64,000 nucleotides of DNA. It comes from Micractinium sp. NFX-FRZ. Lineage: Eukaryota > Chlorophyta > Trebouxiophyceae > Chlorellales > Chlorellaceae. Made by a program: the position numbers and the translations under genes. Shown here in pieces: positions 35,620 through 49,493 of this stretch. The number at the start of each line of letters is the position of its first letter. The stretch's first letter is position 1. The stretch is taken from contig JAPTJF010000355.1 in the NCBI GenBank assembly GCA_029339195.1, positions 1 through 64,000 on the forward strand. Direction: 5' to 3'. The notes beneath the pieces were generated by a model that was not told the DNA's origin, did no database searches, and saw only the letters and a list, made by a program, of their open reading frames with translations.

Positions 35620-38600
35620 CTACGCCATGCCGGGCATGTTCTTGGCGCGTCCGTCGGGTATGTTGAGGAGCACCATGGGCTGCTGCGGCTGCTGCGGGTC
35701 GTGGGCAACGTCAACAATGAAGTAGCCCTTGCGCTCCAGCTGCGGGGCGGGGTGGCGGGGGGAGGGGGCAGTGGGTGATGGAGGTAAGAGGGGGAAGTGA
35801 CAGGGGGTGGCAGCGGAGGGATGGCTGCGCATCCCAGGAAGGCGCAGGCGCAGCACGTCTCGAGCTTTCCGCAGGCTACCGCCGCAAGCCTCCCCTGGCA
35901 GCATGCTACTGCGCCCAAGCACATACCGTCCCTGCCTGGGCAGATGCCAATGGGGCCTTTCAGTCGCACATGCACCAGTCTCCCTGCGCCACCCGCCTGT
36001 TGGCCGGCTCTTGGGCCCCCAAAAGCCGCTTCAATGCCACTCCCCCGCCCCTGCCCCGTTCGGCCCCCAGCGTACGCACCTGCAGCACGTCTCCCTGCTT
36101 CATGCTGCGCATGTTGGCGTCGCCCACCGCCGCCGTCACCGTCTTCTGCGGGGCGGGCACGGCACAGGCACAGGGGGTGTGGGGGGGGGGGGCGAGGGGT
36201 TAAGGGGGTGCGAGGAAACAGGCGCTGCTGAAAGCTTCCCACCCCCATTCCACCCGCCCAGCCTAACACCATACTGAAACCAGGCCCCACCCACCGAGTC
36301 CTTGCTCACGTAGTCCTCAAAGCTCTTGTCCTCCTCCTTTCACCCCGCCCAGAATAACAACCTATTGAGCAGACCAAGCCCCCCACTTGTTCACGTCGTC
36401 CTCAAAGCTGTGCTCCCTCTCTGTCACCCGCCCAGCCTACACTTTAACAGAACCATGCTAAGACGCCCTCCCCGAGTCATTGTCCACTTAGTCCTCAACA
36501 CTGGCCTTGCCCTGTACACACTACAGTACTCCTGTCAACATGACAGCCCCCCCCCCCCCCCCACCGAGTCCTTGTTCACGCAGTCCTCGAAGTTGTCCTC
36601 CCTCCCTCAAAGTTCAAGGCTGTCACCCGCCCAACCTGCACTGAAACAACCCTACTCAGACGCCCCCTCACCGAGTCCTTGTTCACGTAGTCCTCAAAGT
36701 TGTCCTCCTCCTCCAGCTTGCGCTTGTTCACCAGGTAGCCAAAGTGCTGCAGGAAAAAAGGAGCAACAACAACAACAAGGACAGCAGGGTGTGAGTAACA
36801 GCCAGAGGGGGACGATGCAGCTCACTGCAGCTGGGTGCCACGCTGGGTCACCAGGCAGCGAAAGCGCTGTGTGGGAGTTGCATGCGTTCGGGGCGCAGAA
36901 TGACAGGGCCTGAGCTACTGGCAGCATCTGGTAGTTGGCAGCCAAAGTGCGGTGAGGGGGGAGGGTGATTTGTCGTGACACTGGGAGCACTGGGTGTGTC
37001 GAGCGGGAGGCAGGGAGGGGCAGAGCCAGGGCACTGGGCTGGGGCACAAGGAGGTGCAGAGGTAGTGCGGCAGCAGGGGGAGGTGCAGAGGTAGTGCGCT
37101 GGCTGGGGCGTGGGTGTGCGGGGCAGGCGCGCAGCGTGGCCAGCCTACCAACTACGAACAAGGGCAGCCTGCCCACCCGCCCAGTCGCCCCGCATGCACT
37201 GCACGCGCCCCCTCACACCTGCAGCTCCAGCGCCGGGCACTCCTCGCTCTGCGCCAGCCACGTCAGCTTGAGCTTGGTCTTCTTGAAGTCGCCCTCCAGG
37301 TGCAGCTCTGCACGGCGGTTGTGGCACCATCAGAGGGAAATCACAGCAGAGGCAGCAAATAAGGAGAACCTCTCGCAACCAGTCCCCACACACATCGCCG
37401 TCGCCGCTGGAGCAGCACACCCCTCAGGCTTCTCCAGGTCCATGACACCCACAGCGGGCGTGGCGACCTGCATTCAACAGGCCCTGAACGTGCGGAACTC
37501 CTGTTTTACATGCATCCGTCACCGCCCCGCTCAAGAACACGTGCGCCTTGCACACCCAGCCTGTACATGCACGCAACCCAGCCCCCCCGTAACTCAGCCC
37601 CTCCGGCACCGCCGCCTCACCCGCGTCGATGCCCGTCACCACCCCGCTCTCGTCCTTGTGCACCTTGCGCATGATGGCGTTGCCCCACCCCATCAGCGTC
37701 ACCTCCTCCCCCTCGCCGACCACCTGCGGCGGAAGTTATGCGCAAGAGGGACCTCAGTCACAGTTTGAGACGCGGGCGCAGCAGCAGCTCAGGCCAGGGT
37801 TGGCAGTATCTTTCGCTGCTTTGAACAGTCAGAGTGGCCTCCTCCTCCCCCTCGCTGACCACCGGCGGAAGAGAGCAGTGAGGGAGCACCGGGGAGGCGG
37901 GGTGGGGTGGGGTAAGTGTGTCTGGGTGCAGCAGCGGAGATCCAGTGGACAGGCAAAGCAGGCGGGTGGGCAGAAATGACCAGCAAGCTGTCTCAACATG
38001 CACTGGGCAGCAGGCCCCCTCCCCAAGCTACGCAAGGGCACCCGCCTCTGCATCCCTGCCTCACCCACACCCACCCCTCTCCACTCCCCCATACCCACCT
38101 GCGCGTCCGCCTGGTCGATCCACAGGCTGCTGCTGCGCATCTGCTGCTTGGTGCCGGCGGGCGGGTACTTGGCGTGCCGCGGCTGCTCAACATACTCGGG
38201 CGCCGCTGGGCCGTTGCTCAGCGTGACGGGCACCCTGCGGGCAGGCAGCGGAACAAGGGGTGGTGGGTGGATGGGTGGGTGGGCAGGTGGTGGATGGGCT
38301 GTGGAAGACCTCCTCACTGCTTGCCTCACCGTGCCCCTGCTCAACCACCCCAGGAGCAACTCACGCGCCAGCGTCCACGTCAACACAGAGCACCACTCCA
38401 TGCCGCTGCCTGGACCCCACAATCGAACACACACACACCTGCAGGCGTGCACTGCTTCAACGCAGCCGGGCACCCGGGGCGGCCCCTGCCGCTGCAATGA
38501 CCCACAGCTGCACCACCGTTCACACAGCAAACACGCACTGCATACACACACACTAACTTCATGCACACAGCAGAAACACACGCCTCACACACGCACCTGC

Positions 38601-41600
38601 CGGCGCTCTCCACCGCTGTGTGGCGCGGGCACACGGGGTCGATCACGCGCTTGTTGATGCTCCAGATCTTGTCCCACTCCTGGTAGGTCACGTTCTTGGA
38701 GGCGCCCTGGCTGCAGGGTCACGAATGCGTGAAGGACCAATGCTGGTGGCATTCCATGCGCGGTAGCGGGCACAGGCATGAAGGGCAGCGCCGCGGGCGG
38801 CCACGATCGGGCATGCAGCTGGGAGACAGAAGGCAGCCTGTCGCGCAGCGCCAAAATGCATGCTCCCTCCTTCGCCAGCCCAGCGCCCCGCCAGCTCAGC
38901 GCCCCGCCAGCTCAGCGGCCCGCCAGCTCAGCCCACCTGAGGATGAACTCCTTGAGCGCGTCCAGCTGCAGCCCGCGGCGCAGCATGCCCTGCACCAAAC
39001 GACACGTCGTGGCACGGTCACACAGACAGTCAGATCTAGGAGGGGAGGCGGGGTTCGGTCGGTGCATGCGGAGAGCTGCCGCAACGCAGCACAGGCTTGC
39101 CCAGGCACACGTGCTTTCCAGTGAGGGGTCCACACCGTGGGCCCGCCCTGCTGCTGCCGCTGCCGCCTCTGGACCCCCGCCGCCACGGGTGATGCTGCTT
39201 TCTTTGCCACTGCTGGAGCCGCGCCGCCACGGGTGATGCTGCCCAGGGTGGGCGCCTACCTGCACGGTGGGCATGCGCGGGTCCGTCCAGCTGTCCACCA
39301 CGCCCTTGTCCACAAACCAGGTCAGCTTGCGCTTGGAGAGGACGGTGTAGACAAAGGAGAGGCTGTGGGGGGAGGGAGGGAGGGGAGGGAGGGGGAGCGG
39401 AGGGTCCATGGATGGGCGCACAGGGTGAGGGAGGGAGGCGTGCACAGGACCGGGCGACAGGGGGAGAGGGGTGGCCACAGGGGTGCAGGCAGCAAGCCAT
39501 GTAGAGAAAGGGCAGGCTGCGTCACCGAAGAGCACAGGGGCGGAGGTCCAGGGTGGGCCAGTGAGCGGCTTCAGGAGCGTAGGCAGGCAGGCAGCAGGCA
39601 GGCAGGCAGACGGGCAGTCCAAGTAAGCTAGGCCGGCCAGCCAGCACCCTGCGCCGATCACCAGGTCCCCATGTGTGCATCACCCACCACCAAAAGTGCT
39701 GCTGTGGCACCCCACACCCTTCGGCACCCACCGCGCGTAGTCCCAGATGTGCACGTGCGGCAGCTCCGGCCACACCTGCTGCTGCAGCTTGAGGATCATG
39801 TAGAACTGCAGGGGCAGGGGGGGTGGGGGGTTGGGGGGCAGGGGGCTGGTGAGACGATGATTGGCTGCAGGGGAGCGGCGCCGCTGCAGCTTGAGGACCG
39901 TGTGGATGCGCCTCACCCTTGTGCTCCCCCTGTCACCTGGGCCTCGCGGTCCATGCATTCGCTGGTGTGCACCCCAGGCGGTAGACGCAGGCAGTGGGCC
40001 CAGCAACCCCAGCAGTACACCACTCGCTTGTACCGCCCTCACCTGCGCCTCGCGGTCCTTGTACTCGCTGGTGCGCACCCCAGGCAGTACAAACAGGCAG
40101 TATAACTCTGGCTGTACACCTGCCCCTTGTACTGCCCCCCTCACCTGCGCCTCGCGGTCCTTGTACTCGCTGGTGCGCAGCGCGTGCGTCACCCCCTCGT
40201 AGGCGTCCACAAAGGGGCAGGCAAAGTCGTAGGTGGGGTAGCACTGCACCAGGGGGCAGCAAGGGGAGACCATGGGAAATGTGGGATTGTGAGGGCAGAG
40301 CGGGGAAGGGAGAGGGGCGAGGACGGGCAAAGTTGTAGGTGGGGTGGAAGTTGCAGGGAACAGGACAGGGCGGCATGGGACAGGCCAGGGCACTGCCAGG
40401 AGTGAGTGAGCAGGGCCATGGAAGGGGTGGACAAAGCTATTGCGTGGCATGGCGCTGCCAGGGGGATGACAGATAGAGCGGCACACGGATTGCAAGGATG
40501 AAAAGGGGAGCGGTGCGGTATGCCTTGGCCAACAGCGGCCGGACGTACAAGCCCCGCGCTTGCCCTTTTTGCCTCCCCCGCTCCTCTGCCTCCCCACCTT
40601 GTACTCATGCCCGGTGCGCCAGTGGTGCGTGAGGTTGCAGCGGAAGGCGACGGGGTCGCGCAGCGCCTTGTTGGCGGCGCTCATGTCCAGCTTGATGCGC
40701 ATGCAGTTCTGGCGGCCTGCGCAGGGAAGAAAGGCACGCGTGCATTTCTTGTTTACACGCAAGAAATGTACGACACCGTGTTCAGGTGTGGGGGCTGCTC
40801 ATGTCCAGCTTAATGCGCATGCAGTTCTGGCGGCCTGCACAAGGCGAGAGGTGCATGTTTGTTGCGCCGAAAGAAACAGTAGACCACAGCAGTGTTCGGG
40901 TGTGTGCGGGCGTTCCTGTCCAGCCTCAGGCGCATGCATATCTTCGCTGCAAGCCCCCCCCGGACCCGCCCATACAGGCCCCCTCGGGCCAGGGTGTAAA
41001 CACACACGTCCACTCCCACACGCGCCGGCTCTCCTGCACACCCTGCCCAGTACCCACGCCCTCCCCAGTCCAATTGCACACTCCAGCACAGCCCTACTGT
41101 ACTGCCCGCCTGCACTCACCCTCCTCGGTGGCCGCAAACATCTTGCCCCCCTGTCATCATGCCCCTGCCGTCATCGCTGGCTGCAAGCAGCCCACTCTCT
41201 CTTGCCTCACTGTAGCGAGCCAGACATACACCCCACCACCTCACTGGCTGGCGGAGCACTCCTCCCGTCAAAACCCGCACCCTCCAACGCTGTGCGCCCC
41301 TGCTGTTAATGCTACCAGTTCAAGAATCCAAACTTGTGGTCACGACTCACCCTCCTCGGTGGCCGCAAACATCTCGCCCCACACCCGCAGGTTCTCCTCC
41401 ACGCTCCGCCCCCGCCGCTTGCTCTCCGTCCCCACCATGCGCTCCTCGCGCATCTGCTCCACCGGGGTGTCGTCGGCGTACAGGTGGCCTGCGCAGGGAG
41501 TATGCAGAACACCAGGGTTAGGGAGGAAAGAGAGGCGCACCGGGGAGCTCCTCAGGCATCTGGCCGCCGCAGCCCGCAGGTGACGTCAACCCGGGGTTGC

Positions 41601-44175
41601 AGCGCCCTCAAACCAGAAGGCTGGGCACCTCAAACGGCAAGTGAGGGGCCACCATGTGCACCTTCCCCACCCCCCTCTCTCCCCCCGCCAGCCTCACAGA
41701 CCCACCCGCTTTGATGTCGCCTCGCCACACTCCTTGAGCTGCGGAGCTGCAGAAGCTGTTTCGCCCCCACCCTCTCTTCCCCCAAAGAGTTTGAGACCCA
41801 CCCGCTTTGATGAGCCGCTCGCCGCACTCCTTGAGCTGCGGGAAGTAGTCCGAGGTGTAGGTGATCTTCTCAAACTTGAGGCCCAGGCGGTGGATGTCGG
41901 CAATGATGTTCTCCACATACTCGTCCTTCTCCTGCAGAGAGGGTGAGGGGGGAGCAGGCGGAGCGCTGCTGGACTGGGTTGATAGGAGACAAGACAGGGC
42001 GGCACGCAGAGCCCAGGTCGCCAAAGCGCACCCGCACCACGTCTCCACAAAGTGCTGCCTCCGCCTCTGCCTCTGCCTTTGCCCCCTCCCCTCCCCTCCC
42101 CTCCCCCGTGCGCACCTTGCTGGGGTTTGTGTCGTCGAAGCGCACCAGCAGGCGGCCCTTGTACATGTCGGCAAAATGCTGGTTCATCAGGGCGGCCTGC
42201 GGGAGGTGGGGGGGGGCAAGGGGGGCGTGGTTGTGTGGTGGGCGGGGGGGAGAGGTGAGGTGAGGTAGCAAATGGGGTGGCCTGGGGGTGGGGTAAGGGG
42301 GGTAGGGCGGCGGGCAGCAGGGGGAGAGAAGGAGCCGGCGAGCGCAGCACGCGTGCACAGCCAGGGGGTAACACCACGCGCGCAGGCAGGCAGGCAGGCA
42401 GGCAGGCACGCAGGCTACATGCAGGCCGAGTTCCAAAACCATGCAGGCCCCGCCTTCGGCACCACACCCCCAGCCTGCCTATCACACACACCGGTATGCA
42501 TCCATCCCCCCACCTTGGCGTGCCCGATGTGCAGGTAGCCCGAGGGCTCTGGCGGGAAGCGGGTGACCACCTTGCCCATTTCGGCATCCTTGAGCACGTT
42601 GTCAAAGCTGCCCGTGTCTGCAACACACACACACATAAGTTGTGGCCAACCAACCTTCAGTCGCACGAATAAGGCGGAGAGCATCCTGCAACACGATACA
42701 TGCGTCGGCTTCCAGAAATTGGTGTGAAGCATGAGACCATGTTCAGCGCTTGGAGCTCCTTGCCAACGCTGCCCGTGCCTGCGCTGTGTATGTGTGGCCT
42801 CCCATCCAACCCACGGCTGCCGCCCCTGACCCTTGCCAGCTCAGCGTCCTGGCTGCTGGGCATGCTGCCGCCCACCCAGCCCCACCCCTCGGCATCACAC
42901 CCTGAAAACACACCCACCCACTCACCGCCGCCGCCCTTGGCCTTTGCCAGCTCAGCGTCCTGGCTGCTGGTGTGCTTGGGCGCGGCGCCGCGGCGCTTGA
43001 GGCCGTGGGCATCTGCCGCCTCTGCCAGCTCAGGCACCTCGCTCATAAACTCGTACCTGCGGTCCAACGCAGTAATAAGAAAAGGAGGGGAGATACGCCA
43101 GGAGTGGTGAAAGGAAGGAAGTAGGTGGCTGCCGCCGCTGCCAACTCATGCTCCCCTCACTCCCATGAACGCATGCCTACCCACAGGCACAACAACAAGC
43201 CAAAGCAACGTTAGTTGAGATGATCAGAAGCTGTTCCCAGGGTGAGCTGCAATGCAAGGCCATCCAGCCCAGAAGTGTGCCAGCCAGCCCTGCATGCCTG
43301 CCTGCATTGACCAGCCTCTCACCCCGGCCACCCCCGCCAGCCTCCCGCCTGCGGCACCCCGCCCCTCACCAGCGCGCCAGGTGCGGCATGCTGCCGCCCT
43401 TCTTGAGCCGGTCCCACTGCAGCGTCAGCTGCAGCTGCGCCCAGCACGCCACGTCTGCCAGGGTGGGTGCATACCCTACCAGGAAGGTGCGCAGGCTGAG
43501 GAAGTCGTTGACCGAGGCGCAGGCCCCCTCAAACGAGGAGCCCGGCACCAGGGTCTGGGAGATGTCCAGCCACTGGTCCACCTGCAGGCGGATGAAAAGG
43601 GGGTGGGGTGGGATGCAAGCGGGTGCTGGGCGGTAGAGGCGTGGCGAGGCGCAGGCGGGCACGCCGGCGGGCACTGCCATGTGGCGTGCACTGCTGACGC
43701 AAAGTAAACTGGCAACATCATCGCCCGGTTGCGCCAAGTGCACAGGCCGCTGCCTGCATTTGCTTCTTCATTGTGTCCAGATGGCGGGGCAGCACCCACC
43801 TGGCAGGCGGACAGCGCATCGCTGCCGTAGAGAGCGTCCTTGGACTGCCCCGCCCGAGCGACATAACGCAGGATGGACGGCACGCCCGCAAGCTCCTCCC
43901 TGCAGCGATCCGGGCAGCACTGGGCGTTCAGAACGAAGCATACTGCTATGCACAGCAATTGTGCAGCAGAGCTGCCCACCCAGAGGAGCAAGCACCAACT
44001 TTGATGGGCATGGTGGCACATGGCGACGGGGCGCGCACCCGCTGGGGAAGACAAGCTTGGCAGGTGCGTCCTTGGCAGCCTTGATCTCCAGCGACAGACC
44101 GGCAAGCTTGGCAGCGGCCGCCGCCGCCAACACGGCGCCGGGCGTCTTCTCTGGGTACAGCAGCGTAGCAGCCAT
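35620..44175 (-). CDS. Glutamate--tRNA ligase, cytosolic (GluRS)
   Basis: This class I synthetase charges tRNA-Glu in the cytosol (EC 6.1.1.17). I resolve 21 exons from the ATG at 44175 ([20 protein letters not shown]) to the TAG at 35620-35622. High ends of exons 2-21 are 43899, 43581, 43056, 42617, 42196, 41931, 41488, 40716, 40243, 39805, 39362, 38989, 38710, 38234, 37723, 37467, 37307, 36746, 36145 and 35739. Exons 1-3 encode a GST-like N-terminal domain, as in plant and yeast cytosolic GluRS, used for docking. The catalytic core has [16 protein letters not shown] (HIGH motif), [27 protein letters not shown] and the KMSKS counterpart [13 protein letters not shown]. The C-terminal part ([19 protein letters not shown], ending in [15 protein letters not shown]) is the beta-barrel anticodon-binding region of the eukaryotic/archaeal type. 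No transit peptide is seen. Several introns hold duplicated exon edges. The gene is divergent from TRM61 with 193 bp between start codons. Confidence 0.92.
36294..36746. repeat. Tandem copies of a GluRS exon edge (about 90-110 bp units)
   Basis: The 3' end of the exon at 36746-36672 (encoding [11 protein letters not shown]) plus its donor and adjacent intron recurs about four more times in the downstream intron, near 36563, 36472, 36380 and 36294, with growing divergence. Each copy carries gttcacgtagtcctcaaag or a variant, preceded by a shared cacccgcccagcct-type segment. Confidence 0.8.
36547..36562. repeat. Poly(C) run of 16
   Basis: A homopolymer of sixteen C inside the duplicated GluRS intron, adjacent to one exon-edge copy. 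Runs of this kind are prone to sequencing length error. Confidence 0.9.
39879..40243. repeat. Tandem triplication across a GluRS exon-intron boundary (about 105 bp units)
   Basis: The donor end of the exon at 40243-40145 ([11 protein letters not shown]) is repeated with its splice donor near 40041 (nearly perfect) and 39934 (diverged), giving periods of about 104 and 107 bp. Next to the last copy, 39879-39910 also duplicates the following exon (LKLQ region). Confidence 0.85.
40675..40950. repeat. Tandem copies of a GluRS exon start with its acceptor (about 118 bp units)
   Basis: The 5' edge of the exon ending at 40716 ([10 protein letters not shown]) and its acceptor are copied in the upstream intron at about 40797-40837, with a decayed third copy near 40917-40950. 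The intervening intron sequence is repeated as well. Confidence 0.8.
41118..41385. repeat. Duplicated GluRS exon end with donor
   Basis: The segment ctcaccctcctcggtggccg and the following caaacatct occur at the true exon edge (41347 onward, encoding FAATEEG) and again about 229 bp away in the downstream intron near 41118. Confidence 0.75.
41697..41846. repeat. Duplicated GluRS exon end with donor
   Basis: The edge of the exon at 41931-41802 ([14 protein letters not shown]) is repeated about 103 bp downstream in the intron near 41699-41743, including the acccacccgctttgatg donor context. Confidence 0.75.
42382..42408. repeat. (GCAG)n microsatellite
   Basis: A short gcaggcaggcaggcaggcag run in a GluRS intron. 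It is non-coding in the model. Confidence 0.8.
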
Positions 44176-44368
44176 TTTGTGGATTGCCTGGCAGGACAAT
44201 CCTGCCTGCTGAACTAGCGAATGGAGCTGTGCTGTGCTGCCAGTGTGGCAGCGCAGCAGGGCGTGCTGTTTCGCCTGCTTCAATGCTCAGGGCCACATGC
44301 TGATCAGTGCATTACATTGACCGAAGCAGCAGTGTGTCAGAAGGGCTCAACACTGCTGGAGCTTTGCA
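44176..44368. promoter_or_regulatory. Compact bidirectional promoter between GluRS and TRM61
   Basis: Only 193 bp separate the start codons of the divergent glutamyl-tRNA synthetase (-) and TRM61 (+) genes. Both 5' UTRs and core promoters must fit here or overlap. No TATA box is evident, and the composition is less GC-rich than in the coding exons on either side. Confidence 0.6.
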
Positions 44369-46375
<2,007 letters not shown>

Positions 46376-46589
46376 CCCTGCGCGGGCCGCAGCCTGAGCC
46401 TCAGCCTGCCGTGGCTTTCACTCGAACTTGAATCCCACCTGCCATTGACCGTACCATGCTCTCGCCGCTACATCCCCCACACCTTAACCTTATTAAAATA
46501 CCTCGGTTCGCTCTCTACAAGTGGCGCTTTACATGTGAAACAAGCCGTGAAAGGCTCACGAGAGGTGGCCATGGTTTAGAGGGCACCTA
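46376..46589. other. Convergent 3' flanks of TRM61 and the NEPRO-like gene
   Basis: A 214-bp spacer with a TGTAA element for the minus-strand gene at 46529-46533. The TRM61 transcript end was not located, so the two 3' UTRs may overlap. Confidence 0.45.
46529..46533 (-). terminator. Putative TGTAA polyadenylation signal of the NEPRO-like gene
   Basis: TTACA on the plus strand, about 57 bp beyond the minus-strand stop codon. Positional support only. Confidence 0.35.
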
Positions 46590-49095
46590 TCATTTCCATG
46601 CCCGGCGCTTGCCCTGCGGCTGCTGCTTCTGGGGCTGCTGCGGGCCCGGCGCCTGCCCAGCGCTTGCAGCACTGCCTCCCAGCGGCTGAAGCCAGTCCTC
46701 CCAGCTCTTGGGAGCGGCCGCCTCGTCCTGCTGCTGCTCTGCCGCTGCTGCTGCAGCCGCTGCAGCAGCCCTCTTGCGCTTGCGGGCTGCGCCGGACAGC
46801 GCTGCTGGCTGCGCCGTGCGGGCACCGGCTGCCTGAGCTGCTGGCTGCTGCTTGGCTGCAAGATCAGAGGCGCTTGCAGTGGCTGCGGTTGGCGGCGGTG
46901 CGGGGCTGGCAGCAGTGCTGGCAGGCTGTGGTGCAGCTGCCGCTGGCTTGGGGGCGGGTGCCGCCACCGACAGAAAGGCCGGCTTCGGTGCTGCAGGCGG
47001 TGCTGATGCAACCGAGAGAAAGGCAGGCTTGGGAAGGGCAGAGGCTGCTGTGGCGGCAACCACAGCTGCAGGCCTGGCCCCGGCTGCCATGCTCGTAGCA
47101 GGTGGCGCCTGCTGTTGCTGAGCAGTCTTTGCTGGTGCCACTGCCACGGCTGTTGCTGCGGCTGGCGCCGCCGCCGCAGCGCCTGCAACCGACAGCGTCT
47201 GCTTGCCAGGCAAAGCAAGGCCACCTGCCTCCTTGTGCTTCTGCGGGCGTGCCCCCAGGGGCGCCAGGCCCGCCGTGGCGCGCCGGTACAGGTGCCCCCT
47301 CGCCTCCCCCTCCATCAGGGACGCCACAGTTCCAGAGGCATCCTCCTCGGGAGCGTCACAGTCCTCCACCACACCCAGCAGCAGCGGCCCAAGTGGCTCA
47401 TCAGGCAAGGAGGCCGCCGGCGCTGCTGCCGCTGGTGCTGCGGCAGCCGCAGGCGCCACTCCGGCCGATGCTCCTACTGCCGCTCCAGCTGCTGCTGCTG
47501 TTGTTGCTGCAAAAGCCTCCCGAGAGATGGGCACCCCACGGTCTTCCACCACTGCCAGCACAGGGGCGGCAGCTGCGGCCTGCCTGCCCCGCTGGCGCTG
47601 CTGATGTGGCGCCGCCGCCGGCACCTCCTCCAGCACCACAGCGCTGGCAGCATGCGCAGCAGGCTCTGCGTGCACGACGTGCACAGCATAGCGCACACAA
47701 GCTGCCGCCGCCTGCTCTGCCAGGCTGTCACTGGGGGCGCACGGCACGAGCTCCAGTTGCGGCAGGCCCTGCCGCCACTGTGCCCTCAGAAGCTGCGGCA
47801 GCTCCCTGGCAAGGGCCGGCGGCTGCGCCTGCCCGCCGCCGCCCCCGCTGCTTGCTGCGCCTGTGGGCCGTCCTGCCGCTGCTGCTGCCACGCTAGCTGC
47901 TGTGCTGAGGGGAAGCAGTGCCGCCACCTCAGCCAAGGTGTTGTACGCCCGAACAGCATCCATCATCAGCTGCCCAGCCAGCACCTGCAGGCATGTGGTA
48001 AGCAGCAGGAGCACGACGCGAGCATAAGGGCCGCCTGTGCAGGGGCTGGGTGCACAGCTGCCTGGCTGCGTCACGAGGCAGCTGCCCGGTGTGGTGCAGG
48101 CGGGACAGGCAAGCTGCAAGCTGGCAGGCAGCAACAACCTGCAATCACAGATGCCAGGGGAGCAGTGGGATCCCCTCAGGGGCTGCAGCTGGGCTGCCAG
48201 CAGCGCACTTGCCTGGATACGCGCAAGAGTTGCCAGGCTGGTGAGGCAGAGGGGCATGAAGAAGGAGTGCGCGAGCTGTGCCAGCAGCTGCAGCGACGCC
48301 CGCTGTATCGCCGGTGCCAGCTGCTCAATCAGATGGCAGGCCGCCACCAGGCTGTGCAGCACGCCCACCGCTGCCTGGTGGCTGGGCACACGCCGCTGGT
48401 CACTGCTGCAGGCGGGCGGGCAGCGCGGGCCGCAAGGTGGTGAGCTTGTGCACTGCACACGCGGGCGGGTGCAAGCATGCACAAGCATTGCAAAGCACCA
48501 TGTTACACTTGCGAGCATTCCTCGCACACGTCGCTTGACTCACCCGTACGCCATGAGCACGCTGCCGGTGGGCAGCGCCCCGCGCTGCTGAGCGGCAGCC
48601 AGGGCCTCGTGCAGCGCCGCCACCGGGCGATCAAGCTGCAAGGAGCGGAGCAGGCCTAGGAGGCGGCGAACCTGCGAGTGTGGAAAACGCTGGCCATAAT
48701 GTTGGCGGCGCATGACCGTGCTGAAAGGGAGGGAAATGCAGGCGATCCAAACTCAGCAGGCTGCAGTTGCGGGTGGCGGCGCCGTGGCGCTCTGCGCACC
48801 TCCTGCAGCCGCTGGTAGTGCTGCGCACCGCGGTGCTGGTTGGCGTTCTTATAGAGAAGCTTCTCCAACAGCTGAAACTCGATCCACAGGTCGGGGCGAG
48901 CCAGAGCGGCCTGCAGGCGGCAGAGGCACAGGGAGGTGTCGGGCTGACATGCATCATGGCGAGTGGCAAGCGGCGCTGCTGGCGGCTCCCTGCACCCACC
49001 TGTAAATGCCCCGTGCTGCTGGCGCCTGCCAACGCCGCAGTCCACTCGGGCGGCACGACGCAGTCCAGCAACTCCAGCTGGGAAGCTGCTGCCAT
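46590..49095 (-). CDS. NEPRO/RMP1-like nucleolar protein (probable)
   Basis: Five exons: 49095-49000, 48910-48800, 48671-48544, 48405-48213 and 47984-46590. The ATG at 49095 gives MAAASQLELLDCVVPPEWTA. Exons 2-3 carry LLEKLLYKNANQHRGAQHYQ, then RLQE and VRRLLGLLRSL. The K-N-x-NQHR core with flanking Leu-rich helices resembles the N-terminal domain of NEPRO (nucleolus and neural progenitor protein) and the related RNase MRP subunit RMP1. If correct, the product acts in the nucleolus in rRNA processing. The second half is long, Ala/Gln-rich and disordered, and ends in basic, Trp-containing SWEDWLQPLGG and GKRRAWK. Intron 4 uses a GC donor (CCAG followed by GCAAGT). The assignment rests on one motif and overall layout, from memory. 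The gene is divergent from MPS1. Confidence 0.6.
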
Positions 49096-49493
49096 GTTGT
49101 TGCGATATCCCGACTGCTCACGAAGTCTTTGCAAGACAAATGCGGCTCAAACGCGAGTTTGCCATTTGTTGTGCTTTGCATGGCGTGAGCTGTCCCTCGT
49201 TTCAGGGCAAGCTGTGGCACTCACACACGGCTTGGTATGTGATGCAAAGCAGCTGTCAAACAGCGGCGCAGCGGCGACACACAGTCGGTTGAAATGGTGC
49301 GGGACTTCACACGGCTTTCGTCGGCCCTCCAGGCTCGCACCTGAGACGGTGGTAGCTGTTGGAGCTCTTGTAGATTGCGACGGACGGATCAGGGGTGTCT
49401 TGGCAGTCCCGCCCTCGCTGTCCTTCGGCCTCCGTCGACAGCTCGCCGCAGCCAGCTGCTCCGGGCAGCAAAGCCCGCACGGTGATATTCGGG
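49096..49493. promoter_or_regulatory. Bidirectional upstream region of the NEPRO-like and MPS1 genes
   Basis: 398 bp separate the two divergent start codons. No coding exon is supported and no TATA box is evident. It must hold both promoters and 5' UTRs. Confidence 0.5.
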
